29,653 nt of DNA, from contig JBMNHF010000003.1 of the NCBI GenBank assembly GCA_050950205.1, positions 1 to 29,653 on the forward strand, in the 5' to 3' direction. The number at the start of each line of letters is the position of its first letter. The first letter of the stretch is position 1. A program made the position numbers and the translations under genes. The DNA is from WRAV01 sp050950205 (GTDB lineage Bacteria > Bacillota > Clostridia > Oscillospirales > Ruminococcaceae). Shown here one piece after another: positions 15,586-23,135 of the stretch. The notes under the pieces were generated by a model, which had not been told where the DNA came from, ran no database searches, and saw only the letters and a list, made by a program, of their open reading frames with translations.

Positions 15586-15615
15586 GCGCCCGCAGCTTGT
15601 TACGGCGGCGGGCGC
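15586..15615 (-). promoter_or_regulatory. GC-rich intercistronic hairpin after the binding-protein gene
   Basis: GCGCCCGC (15586-15593) pairs with GCGGGCGC (15608-15615), and a smaller CCGCC/GGCGG hairpin lies at about 15551-15563. Such structures behind binding-protein genes commonly protect the upstream mRNA so that the binding protein is made in excess over ATPase and permease. No U-run is present. Confidence 0.6.
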
Positions 15616-15640
15616 CTAAAACTATTCAGTTGGATTAAAA

Positions 15641-16741
15641 CTAGGAAAGAGTGGTCCAAACATCCTGGAACTGGGTTTTAACATCGGAAGCGGTAACATC
15701 CTGAGGATAGGGGATGGAAACCAGATCGGCGGTGGCAACACGGCCCTCGGTGGTCATGGGAACATCCTTGCGGGCGGGGCGCACGTTCAGCTCAGCTTCC
15801 ATGGCGGTCTGGCACTCCTGAGAAGTGACAAAGTCTACAAAGAGCTTGGCGTTGTAGAGGTTGGCGCCGCCCTTGATGATACCAATGTTGGAGGTACGCA
15901 GGGTGATGCCTTCCTTGGCGTAGACAGCGTAAACATCAGCGCCGGCCTTCATATAGGAGATGGTCTTATCTTCGTTGCAAAGGCCTACTGCATACTCGCC
16001 TTCCACGACGTTCTGGTAAGCGGCAGAGGAACCGGAAGCCAGTTTGCCGTCCAGGTTGGCCAGGTACTTTTCAGCAAATTCCCAACCGTCGTTGGTGTTG
16101 TCGGTGGGGGACATGGCGGCCAACATGTTGATGAGCACTTCCAGAGCGGAAGAAGAGTCGGCGGGGCTTGCAAAGGAGATGTTTCCCTTGAGTCTTTCGT
16201 CGGTGAGGGATTCCCATCCGTCAACGGTTACGCCCAGCTCATCAATGAGGGTCTTGTTCACGATGATGGAGTTGACGTTGATGTAGCAGGGGGTATACAG
16301 ACCTTCGGGAGAAAGGAAGTCTTCGAACAGCTCGGGAGTGTTGGGGGTGACATAGCTTTCCAGCAGATCGGCGATGCCCATGTAGGTGGTGGCGCCGCCG
16401 CCCATCAGCACGTCGCCGTAGGGAGCGCTCTTTTCAGCGTTGATGCGGCTGGCAAGCTCGCCAGTACCGGCGCTGACAACTTCGACATTGATTTCGGGAT
16501 ATTTTTCGGTGAACAGGTTGACAATCAGTTCGTACTCACTAGCGCTGGCAGATGTGTACAGTACCAGAGAATTGGTCTGCTCTTCGGCAGCGGGCTCTGC
16601 GGTTTCGGATGCAGCAGGCTCGGAGGGAGCGGCAGACTGAGCAGGCTCGGCGCTTGGAGACGACTGATTACCGCCGCCACCGCAGGCTGTAAGTCCCAGT
16701 ACCAATACGGCTGTCAGTAGAATGCTTAAGAGCTTTTTCAT
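15641..16741 (-). CDS. ABC transporter substrate-binding lipoprotein
   Basis: A 366-aa protein with a lipoprotein signal (MKKLLSILLTAVLVLGLTAC, lipobox Cys20), a Ser/Ala/Glu-rich linker to about residue 57, and a type-2 periplasmic-binding fold opening with LVLYTSASASEYELI. The text (APYGDVLMGGGATTYMGIADLL, SNIGIIKGGANLYNA, KLFVDFVTSQECQ) places it in the AfuA/FbpA/PhnS-like group. There is no adjacent Tyr-Tyr pair of the kind that binds ferric iron in FbpA, which argues for an organic or phosphorylated ligand. ATG 16741 is preceded by AGGAGG. It is the third gene of the operon after two HAD phosphatases. Confidence 0.88.
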   Translation of the reverse strand: MKKLLSILLTAVLVLGLTACGGGGNQSSPSAEPAQSAAPSEPAASETAEPAAEEQTNSLVLYTSASASEYELIVNLFTEKYPEINVEVVSAGTGELASRINAEKSAPYGDVLMGGGATTYMGIADLLESYVTPNTPELFEDFLSPEGLYTPCYINVNSIIVNKTLIDELGVTVDGWESLTDERLKGNISFASPADSSSALEVLINMLAAMSPTDNTNDGWEFAEKYLANLDGKLASGSSAAYQNVVEGEYAVGLCNEDKTISYMKAGADVYAVYAKEGITLRTSNIGIIKGGANLYNAKLFVDFVTSQECQTAMEAELNVRPARKDVPMTTEGRVATADLVSIPYPQDVTASDVKTQFQDVWTTLS

Positions 16742-16811
16742 GATTTTCCTCCTAGATCGTCATTCTTGTTGTTGTAATTATTTGTCTCACACGGTAAAAC
16801 CGCGTAAAAAC

Positions 16812-17681
16812 CTATTTGGATTCCCAAGGCGGGGTGCTAGGCAAGCTCTTGCTAAAACGATCGATCAGTTTTTGCTGATAGTCTCCGGCAAAGCGATCCT
16901 CCAAAAAGTGGTCGGCGCCTTCCTCACAGAATTCCCGCCAAGATTGAATTTCGTGCCCCGGCAAAATGGGATAAAACAAAATTCCGTTGGCCTCGGCCGC
17001 CTCCTGATCTCCGGGAGCATCTCCCATCATCAGAACTTTGTTTTGCTCATAGTGTTCCTTAATGGAAGCAATACAATCCTTCTTGGAACCATCTTCCTGT
17101 GCGCAAAGCAAGGTAATGTATTCCATCAGGCCGTGCTCATTCCATTCCCGCTCCAGAGCCTCGCGGGGAGTGGCAGATACAATGACAATATCCGCATGCT
17201 TGAAAAGACGCTCAAAGCTCTTTCTTACACCGGGGAAGGGGGGAACACCCTCTACCATTTCGGCAGCGCGCAGGTTCATTTCCAAAGACCAGCGCAGGGC
17301 TTGTTCCATAACCGGGCCTTTCTGTTTGGCCAGCTCCTCGTTGTTCAGCAGGGGAGCGGTTTCCACCCACTGGCGCAGAGGGGTGATGTCGGGAAGCTCA
17401 AAGTCGTATTCTTTCAGCTCTTCCCGGCGAGCCAGCAGGTCAAACACCAACAAAATCTCATGGAAGCGGGAGCGGCCCCGATCCTTGGAATAAAGGTTGG
17501 AATACTCCCACGCCTCTCTGACATATTTGGAAATGGGCTGAAGTCCCCAAGCGTGAATGGTGGCCGGGCAAAAACACTCCTTGTGCTTTAGCTCCATGGT
17601 GTCGAAGACGCAACCATCCGAATCCACACAGATGAGTCGATCGTGCTGGGGCTGATAATTAGGAAAGAGATTCTTGTTCAT
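16812..17681 (-). CDS. HAD-superfamily hydrolase
   Basis: A 289-aa haloacid-dehalogenase-fold phosphatase. Motif I is CVDSDGCVFDTM (nucleophile Asp and second Asp), motif II is VIVSATPREA, and motif IV is LMMGDAPGDQEAAEA. An insert of about 130 residues after motif I forms a large helical cap. ATG 17681 is chosen because GTGAGG lies upstream and it leaves 22 bp to the previous gene; the longer frame would overlap it. It is the second gene of the ABC operon. The cap type does not match phosphonoacetaldehyde hydrolase in any way I can see, so a phosphomonoesterase acting on the imported compound or its product is inferred. Confidence 0.8.
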   Translation of the reverse strand: MNKNLFPNYQPQHDRLICVDSDGCVFDTMELKHKECFCPATIHAWGLQPISKYVREAWEYSNLYSKDRGRSRFHEILLVFDLLARREELKEYDFELPDITPLRQWVETAPLLNNEELAKQKGPVMEQALRWSLEMNLRAAEMVEGVPPFPGVRKSFERLFKHADIVIVSATPREALEREWNEHGLMEYITLLCAQEDGSKKDCIASIKEHYEQNKVLMMGDAPGDQEAAEANGILFYPILPGHEIQSWREFCEEGADHFLEDRFAGDYQQKLIDRFSKSLPSTPPWESK

Positions 17682-17703
17682 GAAAACCTCACAATTGATA
17701 TTT

Positions 17704-18531
17704 TTACAGCAGATACTTTTCGATAGCAATTGCCACACCGTCTTGGTCAAAGGGAGCAGTGACAAAGTCTGCAACCTTTTTCACACTGTCGGGGGCGTTG
17801 TCCATGGCCACCCCAATGGCAGCCCGCTCAATGGAGGGGAGATCCAAAACACTGTCCCCCAGAGCCATTACGTTTTCGTAGCCGATTCCCAAACGCTCGA
17901 ACAGAGCTTCCAAAGCTTTGGCCCGGTCCAGCCGCTTGGGGAAGAACTGAATATCCTTGCCGGCTCCCGGTGTAATCTCTACAAATCCGGTATCTTCCAA
18001 AGCCTTGAGCAAAGGCTGTTGCTTTTCCTCGGGCACGCCATAGATGTTGATCTTCTCAATGCCGATTTTTTCATTCAGGAAAAATTCGGAGGGCTTGTCC
18101 AGCTCAACCTGCCTGCCCTCTTCCAGGAACCAGACATGGTGAGGGGGAACGGGATAGGAGCCAAGATCCTGGCAGATCTCTTTTTCCATATAGATCAGGC
18201 CATTTGCAGAAATTTCGGAATAAATCTTCTGCCCTTCGTACAGACGACACACCTGCGCCGACTCTTCCGGTGTGAACAGCGATTGATAAATGACTTCCTT
18301 GGTCTGACGATCCACTACCCGAGCGCCGTTGGCGGTTACCCAGTAGCGAATGCGTTTATCGGCTTCGATTTGGGGCGGAAACATATCCTCAACCCGCCCG
18401 GTGGAAGGAATAATCTGAATTCCTTTTTCCATCGCTGCCATCAGGGCCTGTTTGTTGCGGTAGGATATATAAACCTGATCCCGTTGCAAGGCCGTCCCGT
18501 CAAAGTCCAATAGTATTGCGCGAATATTCAT
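17704..18531 (-). CDS. Cof-type HAD-IIB phosphatase
   Basis: A 275-aa HAD-IIB (Cof/YbjI-like) sugar-phosphate phosphatase. Motif I is LLDFDGTAL, motif II is IPSTGRVEDM, and motif III/IV is DRAKALEALFERLGIGYENVMALGDSVLDLPSIERA, with a C2 cap between. ATG 18531 has AAGGAG at 8-base spacing; a GTG at 18540 is an alternative. It is the first gene after a strong promoter at 18577-18605 and so heads the phosphatase/ABC operon. Two unrelated-cap HAD enzymes cotranscribed with an importer suggest that the solute arrives as, or becomes, a phosphate ester. Confidence 0.88.
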   Translation of the reverse strand: MNIRAILLDFDGTALQRDQVYISYRNKQALMAAMEKGIQIIPSTGRVEDMFPPQIEADKRIRYWVTANGARVVDRQTKEVIYQSLFTPEESAQVCRLYEGQKIYSEISANGLIYMEKEICQDLGSYPVPPHHVWFLEEGRQVELDKPSEFFLNEKIGIEKINIYGVPEEKQQPLLKALEDTGFVEITPGAGKDIQFFPKRLDRAKALEALFERLGIGYENVMALGDSVLDLPSIERAAIGVAMDNAPDSVKKVADFVTAPFDQDGVAIAIEKYLL

Positions 18532-18576
18532 CCATGGCACTCCTTACAGCACTGTGATCGAATTCTTAACAGTACA

Positions 18577-18605
18577 ATCATAACTATTAAATCGGAACGT
18601 GTCAA
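18577..18605 (-). promoter_or_regulatory. Sigma-A promoter of the HAD/ABC operon
   Basis: On the minus strand a perfect TTGACA (plus 18600-18605) is followed after 17 bases by TATGAT (plus 18577-18582). The -35 overlaps one copy of the 11-bp repeat described at 18594-18625. Confidence 0.78.
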
Positions 18606-18625
18606 TAGTTTTTTGGAACGTGTCA
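18594..18625. repeat. Tandem 11-bp repeat, candidate operator
   Basis: GGAACGTGTCA occurs at 18594-18604 and again at 18615-18625, 21 bp (two helical turns) apart. The copies cover the -35 of the minus-strand operon promoter and lie within a weaker plus-strand promoter (TTGGAA 18613-18618, TATAAT 18635-18640). This placement in a 326-bp divergent gap is what is expected of a site controlling both directions. Confidence 0.65.
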
Positions 18626-18792
18626 TAATCTTGTTATAATTTTTATTTCTCCTGCAAAAAATGTGTAAGGGTTTCAGACTTGCAATTCGAGTGTAAAATA
18701 TTGTATTTTGTTTATAGCTAAGCCTGCAGACAGTCACGGATGAGGTTTGAACCAAAAGGGTGAACTGTTTTGGGGCAAGGTCGGAGGAATCC

Positions 18793-18821
18793 TTGACGGG
18801 TTCTGACGAATCGCGTAAAAT
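18793..18821 (+). promoter_or_regulatory. Sigma-A promoter of the LacI-SBP regulator
   Basis: TTGACG (18793-18798), 17-base spacer, TAAAAT (18816-18821), about 36 bases before ATG 18858. The rest of the divergent gap 18532-18857 contains the opposing promoter, the tandem repeat and no detectable small gene. Confidence 0.65.
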
Positions 18822-18857
18822 AGAGCCAACGATTGCAAGGCGATAAGAGGGTAGAAC

Positions 18858-21017
18858 ATGGCCACCATCAAGGACATTGCAAAAGCTGCGGGCGTTTCCC
18901 ACGGAACGGTATCCAACGTACTAAACAAGCGGGGTGGGGTGAGTTACGAAAAAATCCGCCTGGTTGAGCAGACTGCCAAGGCAATGGGCTATTCCATTGA
19001 CGAAAAGGCAAGTTTGTTGCGGCGGGGCACCACCAAAACCTTAGCGGTAATCTTGCCGTCTCTTACCAGTCGCGGTCATGCAGATTTGTTTACGGGAATT
19101 CTGCGCCGGGCGGAAGGAGCCGGTTATTCTGTGCGCCTTTTTTTGACTGATGACATGCCCTATCTGGAGCGCAGGGCCATCTCCGATGCTTTGGCACTAA
19201 AGGTGTGCGGGATGTTTGCGGTATCCTGCCTGGAAGACCATAAAAAAGAGTATCAGTCTATTCTTTCCCGAAAAATACCCATTTTATTTTTGGAACGGCC
19301 GTCTGCCTGCAATGAATTTGCATCCTATACCTTTGATATGGGACAGGCGGCCCGCAAAGTGGCATCCTACCTTAAAAAAGGGGAGAAAGTTTGCCTGCTT
19401 TCCGATGTGCTGCAGTTTGGAGATCAAGCTGCTTTTTATGAAGGATTGCGCCAAATGGTGCCCCTGTCAAAAGAGGATGTCTTCCAAAACGCAAGAGAGG
19501 AGCAATCTCCGGCGGCTTATGCTGTCATCCGCCGCCAGAATGTGGACTGCGTTATTTGCACCAATGAATTTTTGGCCGAAAAGGTAGAGCGGGCCTATAT
19601 TGAAAGTGGCCTGCCGGTCCCCCGCCTTGTCACTCTGGCCTCCCTGCGCACATCGCAAAATCCAAGGTATCACAACATCACCCTGAACTTTCGCCGGATG
19701 GGCCATGAGGCAGCCGGTGTCATGGTGGATCGGGTGCAGAACAATCAGCGCCTGTCCTCCCGGGTGTTTCCCATATCCAGCTGCACCAAACCTTTTGCCG
19801 GGCCGGTGCCCTTGCGGCAAAAGCCTCTGCGGGTGTTGGCCCATACCACCCCTTCCATTACGGCTTTGGAATATTTGCTTCCCCGTTTTACCCAGCGGTA
19901 TGGGATTCCGGTGGAGCTTTGTTCCTGTTCTTCTCTGACCGAGGTTTTGGAGCGGGTTGTCTCCCCCGACGAAACTTGGGATGCGGTTCGGTTGGACCCT
20001 TCTACGCTAACCTACTTAGGACCTCGCCTGCTGCGTCCTTTAGACGAAGTGGACCCCTCTGTCTCCAGTGCTCTCAACCAGTTTTTTCCCAACCTGCAAA
20101 ACGACTTTTCGGTGGTGGGAGGCAAGCTGGTTGCCCTGCCCTTTGACATCAGTGTGCAGATGCTGTTTTATCAGCGGTCCCTCTTTGAAGACATTGGACA
20201 AATTCGGGCTTTTTACGAGGAAACCGGCGAAACATTGGAGGTGCCCACCACCTTTCAGGAGTTGGACCGGATTTGTCGCTTTTTTACCAAAGCCCACCGG
20301 CCCGATTCCCCCATCCGCTACGGAGCCAGTCTGGCACCCACCAACCCCACCTCCATTTCCAACGATTATCTGCCCCGGCTTTTGGCGGCAGGGGGTCTTT
20401 CTTACAGCAGCAACGGCTGTCTGGATCTCACCACTCCCGCTGCTCTTTCCAGCCTGCGGGACTATCTTGCCTATGCCTCCTGCACCAGCCTGGATACGGT
20501 GCAGAGCTGGAGCGAAATCGCCGCAAACTTTGTGGACGGTCAGACCGCCACCTCCATTTTGTATGTCAACCACGCTTCCAGTTTTGTGCGGGCCCAAAGT
20601 GCCAATGTAGGGGTGGAAATCGGTTATGCTCCCATTCCGGGAGGGCATCCTCTGCTGGCGGGGGGCTCCTTGGGAGTTTGCCTCAAATCCCCTCAGCCGG
20701 AAGAGGCCTATCAGTTTGTCCGCTGGGCTACGGGAGAGGAAATTGCCCCCGAGCTGGTGATGATGGGAGGCACCTCCGCCTGCCGCTGTGTCTACGAACA
20801 CCGGGAGATTCTGGATGCCTATCCTTGGCTGGAAGCTTTGCAAAATAACATCCGCCTGGGGATCCGCAAGCCCATTCTCTCCCCGGTGGAAATCGACTAC
20901 AACCAACGGGATTTTGAGTACAACCTGGGACTGCACATTCTGCGCTGCATCAAAGGAGAGATTACTCCCGAAGAAGCGCTGTTGAGCACCCAAAAAATCT
21001 TGGATGCCATTTTCTAA
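18858..21017 (+). CDS. LacI-type regulator fused to an extracellular-type solute-binding domain
   Basis: A 719-aa chimera. Residues 1-55 are a LacI helix-turn-helix and hinge helix (TIKDIAKAAGVSHGTVSNVL). About 60-320 is a LacI-type sensor (PBP1-like) with LAVILPSLTSRGHADLFTGI and DCVICTNEFLAEKV. About 328-719 resembles a family-1 ABC solute-binding protein without signal peptide: LRVLAHTTPSITALEYLLPRF, WDAVRLDPSTLTYLG, LVALPFDISVQMLFY, GQTATSIL, APIPGGHPLLAGGSLG and EEAYQFVRWATG. Ordinary LacI regulators are about 340 aa, so the second half is an added sensor. It is divergent from the HAD/ABC operon, with the tandem repeats between. I infer local control of that operon, with the extra domain sensing the imported solute or a second ligand. 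Confidence 0.88.
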   Translation: MATIKDIAKAAGVSHGTVSNVLNKRGGVSYEKIRLVEQTAKAMGYSIDEKASLLRRGTTKTLAVILPSLTSRGHADLFTGILRRAEGAGYSVRLFLTDDMPYLERRAISDALALKVCGMFAVSCLEDHKKEYQSILSRKIPILFLERPSACNEFASYTFDMGQAARKVASYLKKGEKVCLLSDVLQFGDQAAFYEGLRQMVPLSKEDVFQNAREEQSPAAYAVIRRQNVDCVICTNEFLAEKVERAYIESGLPVPRLVTLASLRTSQNPRYHNITLNFRRMGHEAAGVMVDRVQNNQRLSSRVFPISSCTKPFAGPVPLRQKPLRVLAHTTPSITALEYLLPRFTQRYGIPVELCSCSSLTEVLERVVSPDETWDAVRLDPSTLTYLGPRLLRPLDEVDPSVSSALNQFFPNLQNDFSVVGGKLVALPFDISVQMLFYQRSLFEDIGQIRAFYEETGETLEVPTTFQELDRICRFFTKAHRPDSPIRYGASLAPTNPTSISNDYLPRLLAAGGLSYSSNGCLDLTTPAALSSLRDYLAYASCTSLDTVQSWSEIAANFVDGQTATSILYVNHASSFVRAQSANVGVEIGYAPIPGGHPLLAGGSLGVCLKSPQPEEAYQFVRWATGEEIAPELVMMGGTSACRCVYEHREILDAYPWLEALQNNIRLGIRKPILSPVEIDYNQRDFEYNLGLHILRCIKGEITPEEALLSTQKILDAIF

Positions 21018-21043
21018 AACCGCATCCTCTGAATATGTAAAAA

Positions 21044-21084
21044 TGAAAGCGCCCTCTGATGTAACACATCGGAGGGCGCTTTCA
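21044..21084. terminator. Long hairpin after the LacI-SBP gene
   Basis: A 19-bp stem with one G-T pair: 21044-21062 with 21066-21084 around loop AAC. It lies 26 bp after the stop. The outer stem bases TTTC provide only a weak U tract; A residues on the left would supply a U tract for minus-strand transcripts from the 95-aa gene. Confidence 0.75.
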
Positions 21085-21210
21085 TAGAGCTGCGCAGTAC
21101 GGTCAAATTTGGAGACGCAATTTACCAATATGCAGAAGAAACCCAGGACGCAGGTGCAAACTGTGCGGTGACATCTAAAATTTTGCGGAATGGTTCCGGG
21201 TAAAGTTTTA

Positions 21211-21498
21211 TTATGCCGTGTAGTAAACTCTTCCCTGGCTGGCGGTAATCTCTCCGGTAAAAGTAACCGCAGGCGTATAGGCAAACTCTGAGGAAGCCGG
21301 AATATCTGTGCCGGAGCTGACAGTAAGAGGAAACAGCACATATTCAGAATTGGTTCCATCGGAAAGAAGTGCACCGTAGTAAATGACGGTTCCGTTTTGC
21401 TCTGTTGTTCCCCCGTAGTTAAAAGTAATTTCTACCACGCTGTTTGGCGAATTCTCAGACATGGCGGTTGCAGTTGCGTTTACAGTGATAAGTGCCAT
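21211..21498 (-). CDS. Small beta-rich hypothetical protein, 95 aa
   Basis: A 95-aa protein of almost pure beta-strand texture, rich in Thr, Ser, Val and Gly, with no lysine or signal peptide; its opening is MALITVNATATAMSENSPNS. The start ATG 21498 has AGGGGGA about seven bases upstream on the minus strand. It is divergent from the DNRLRE-domain gene, and the promoter region between them shows a symmetric pair of ATATACTGTA boxes, suggesting co-expression. No family is recognised. A structural or surface-coat role is a guess from composition only. Confidence 0.6.
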   Translation of the reverse strand: MALITVNATATAMSENSPNSVVEITFNYGGTTEQNGTVIYYGALLSDGTNSEYVLFPLTVSSGTDIPASSEFAYTPAVTFTGEITASQGRVYYTA

Positions 21499-21545
21499 CG
21501 TGAAGTCCCCCTAAAATGAATGGAAAGATGTGATTCATCTTTTGG

Positions 21546-21613
21546 TACAGTATATTCCACCCTTTGAAAAAGTTGAAAGGGATGGCACCCAGACTGCCAG
21601 CACATATACTGTA
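21546..21613. promoter_or_regulatory. Divergent promoter region with mirrored ATATACTGTA boxes
   Basis: TACAGTATAT (21546-21555) and its exact reverse complement ATATACTGTA (21604-21613) face outward toward the 95-aa gene and the DNRLRE gene. Inside them, CCACCCTTT and AAAGGGATGG form a second imperfect inverted repeat. Identical boxes at equal roles suggest the same sigma factor or activator serves both genes. Confidence 0.45.
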
Positions 21614-21628
21614 AAAGGGGTGAAACCG

Positions 21629-22192
21629 ATGAACACCATTGACTTAAAAGCCCAAACAGCTTTTCATTATTCCAAAGACTGTTTTTTTCTCGAGCCACCA
21701 AAGCATTTTTTAAAACTAGGCGCCGATCATTTCATTTATCTTTCCTTCTCGCTGCCGTTATGGCTCAATGACTGGGTGGTGCAAAAAGCCAGATTGATTC
21801 TTTATAAGCTTACCCCTTCCGATGATCCCCACGTTTTTGGGCGCTATCTGCTGTTTCCGCTACAGGAACCGTTTAATGTATGCGGTTATGCCGATTATTT
21901 TCCCTCTGTTTCCATCAAGGATGCCATCTCCTTTACCGATTCCTGTAAAAGCTACGCCCAAATTGATCTCACCCACATGGTGCAGCGCTGGCAGAGCAAC
22001 CGTTTAGAAAACAATGGGATTCTGCTGATGGGAAAAGACTGTGCTCCCACCATTGTTTATGCTTCCCCCCGGCATTGCTTGCCTCAAATGTGCCCCGTAC
22101 TCCGGCTAACCTGCATCAATGCCACCATCCCTCTTTCTTTGCAAACGGTTGACTGCCATGTGGATGTGTCGAATTCAAAAAAGCAATCCTAG
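21629..22192 (+). CDS. DNRLRE domain protein, 187 aa
   Basis: A 187-aa protein matching the DNRLRE beta-sandwich domain: the opening YLSFSLPLWLNDWVVQKARL (strand pair with 'A-x-L-x-L-Y') and the closing IDLTHMVQRWQSNRLENNGI segment (V-x-x-W ... N-x-G-I-L-L) are typical. ATG 21629 follows AAAAGGGGTG; the longer frame from 21530 starts within the divergent promoter region and is rejected. DNRLRE domains usually occur in large secreted surface proteins, but this one is a stand-alone domain without signal peptide. A strong terminator follows. An intracellular or spore-associated structural role is possible but not shown. Confidence 0.72.
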   Translation: MNTIDLKAQTAFHYSKDCFFLEPPKHFLKLGADHFIYLSFSLPLWLNDWVVQKARLILYKLTPSDDPHVFGRYLLFPLQEPFNVCGYADYFPSVSIKDAISFTDSCKSYAQIDLTHMVQRWQSNRLENNGILLMGKDCAPTIVYASPRHCLPQMCPVLRLTCINATIPLSLQTVDCHVDVSNSKKQS

Positions 22193-22216
22193 CCGAAACC
22201 GGTAAGTGTTGCGATG

Positions 22217-22262
22217 AAATAAGCATTGTCTGGTCTTTAAAACCAGGCAATGCTTATTTTTT
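22217..22262 (+). terminator. Rho-independent terminator of the DNRLRE gene
   Basis: AAATAAGCATTG-T-CTGGT (22217-22234) pairs with ACCAG-G-CAATGCTTATTT (22242-22259) with one T-G pair, followed by further T residues. The remaining gap to 22400 holds no gene I can support. Confidence 0.9.
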
Positions 22263-22400
22263 GTGGAAGTGGCAGGTTTGCTTATAGCAGAGGGCAAAGC
22301 CTCCGGACAACCTTGCCTTATTTTTTGAGAGAATGGGATTACACTCCCCGAAATGTTAAATGGAGCATCTCATTCAACAGATCAACCGAACCGGAAAAAT

Positions 22401-22958
22401 TTAACCAACGTCTTCTCTGGTCAGAGGTTCTCGGATCTCTATATGCCCCATCAAGGAATCTGCCTGATCGCCATCCACCAATACTTGCACCGCGTCCACC
22501 TCCTCCAATTCCGTTAGAGAGTACACCAGTTGCAGCAAGATCATCGATTCCGTTAGGCTACCGCCGGATAATTGCTCCCCGGAAATATCTACGTATGCAA
22601 TTCCCCCAACGGTATGAACCTTTAACACATCCAGATCTGTCAGCAGGGTTGTGAGCTGCTCTTCCTCCGGCTCCCTTTGCAGCTCTGCTACAATTAAATC
22701 CTCGATGGCTCGCTCTCCCACCAAGACATCTTTTTTAACCGGAATCACTTTGTCTAAGGAGTCATCCCCTGTCCGGATATAATCCTCATTTGCATAGTAC
22801 ACGGTGATGGTTACCTCATTCTCCTCCGGCTGGGAAGATGCTGCATCATAACTGGTTTGGCTTGCTGCCGGAGATGTCTCGACAGACCTTTTAGGGCTAC
22901 AACCGCTTACACACACCATGGCAACAAGGGCCAGCATAAGCCATCCTAATTTTTTCAT
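22401..22958 (-). CDS. GerMN-domain lipoprotein
   Basis: A 185-aa lipoprotein. The signal peptide is MKKLGWLMLALVAMVCVSGC (lipobox Cys20), followed by a Ser/Glu linker to about residue 48. A GerMN (sporulation/spore germination) domain follows: VTITVYYANEDYI, VGERAIEDLIVAELQ, VHTVGGIAYVDISGEQL, ESMILLQLVYSLTEL and VQVLVDGDQADSLMGHI. ATG 22958 has AAGGA upstream on the minus strand. It is monocistronic. GerMN proteins act at the cell envelope in sporulating Firmicutes (the GerM family supports forespore-mother cell complexes); the exact role of this paralogue is not determinable here. Confidence 0.88.
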   Translation of the reverse strand: MKKLGWLMLALVAMVCVSGCSPKRSVETSPAASQTSYDAASSQPEENEVTITVYYANEDYIRTGDDSLDKVIPVKKDVLVGERAIEDLIVAELQREPEEEQLTTLLTDLDVLKVHTVGGIAYVDISGEQLSGGSLTESMILLQLVYSLTELEEVDAVQVLVDGDQADSLMGHIEIREPLTREDVG

Positions 22959-23085
22959 TGCAATTGTCCTTTCTTCTTGTTCTGATCGTCCCCGTTTTTT
23001 GTTCCCTGCTCCATGGAATAGAATGGGACAAAACAGAGGGGGTTAAACAGAAAAAAATCTGAAACTAAAAGCTGAATCAAAGAAA

Positions 23086-23115
23086 ATCCTCCCGCTGGTG
23101 CTACAGTGGGAGGAT
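23086..23115 (-). terminator. Rho-independent terminator of uxaA
   Basis: ATCCTCCCGCTG (23086-23097) pairs with CAGTGGGAGGAT (23104-23115) with one G-T pair. On the minus strand TTTTCTTT follows the stem, 21 bp after the uxaA stop. Confidence 0.82.
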
Positions 23116-23135
23116 GGCAAAGCTCCCTGCTTTGC

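Noticed and set aside
15641..16741. Annotation of the binding protein as a ferric-iron carrier
   Set aside because: The fold group fits, but the adjacent tyrosine pair used for iron in FbpA is not present, and the phosphatase neighbours favour an organic ligand.
21086..21190. Plus-strand open stretch reading ELRSTVKFGDAIYQYAEE and ending in TAA, resembling a protein fragment
   Set aside because: It has no start codon or ribosome binding site, and a stop lies just upstream in the preceding hairpin. It may be a decayed remnant but nothing supports a gene call.
20040..21374. A 444-codon minus-strand frame opposite the LacI-SBP gene
   Set aside because: Antisense to an unambiguous regulator, crosses a strong hairpin and a divergent gene, and shows no domain text.
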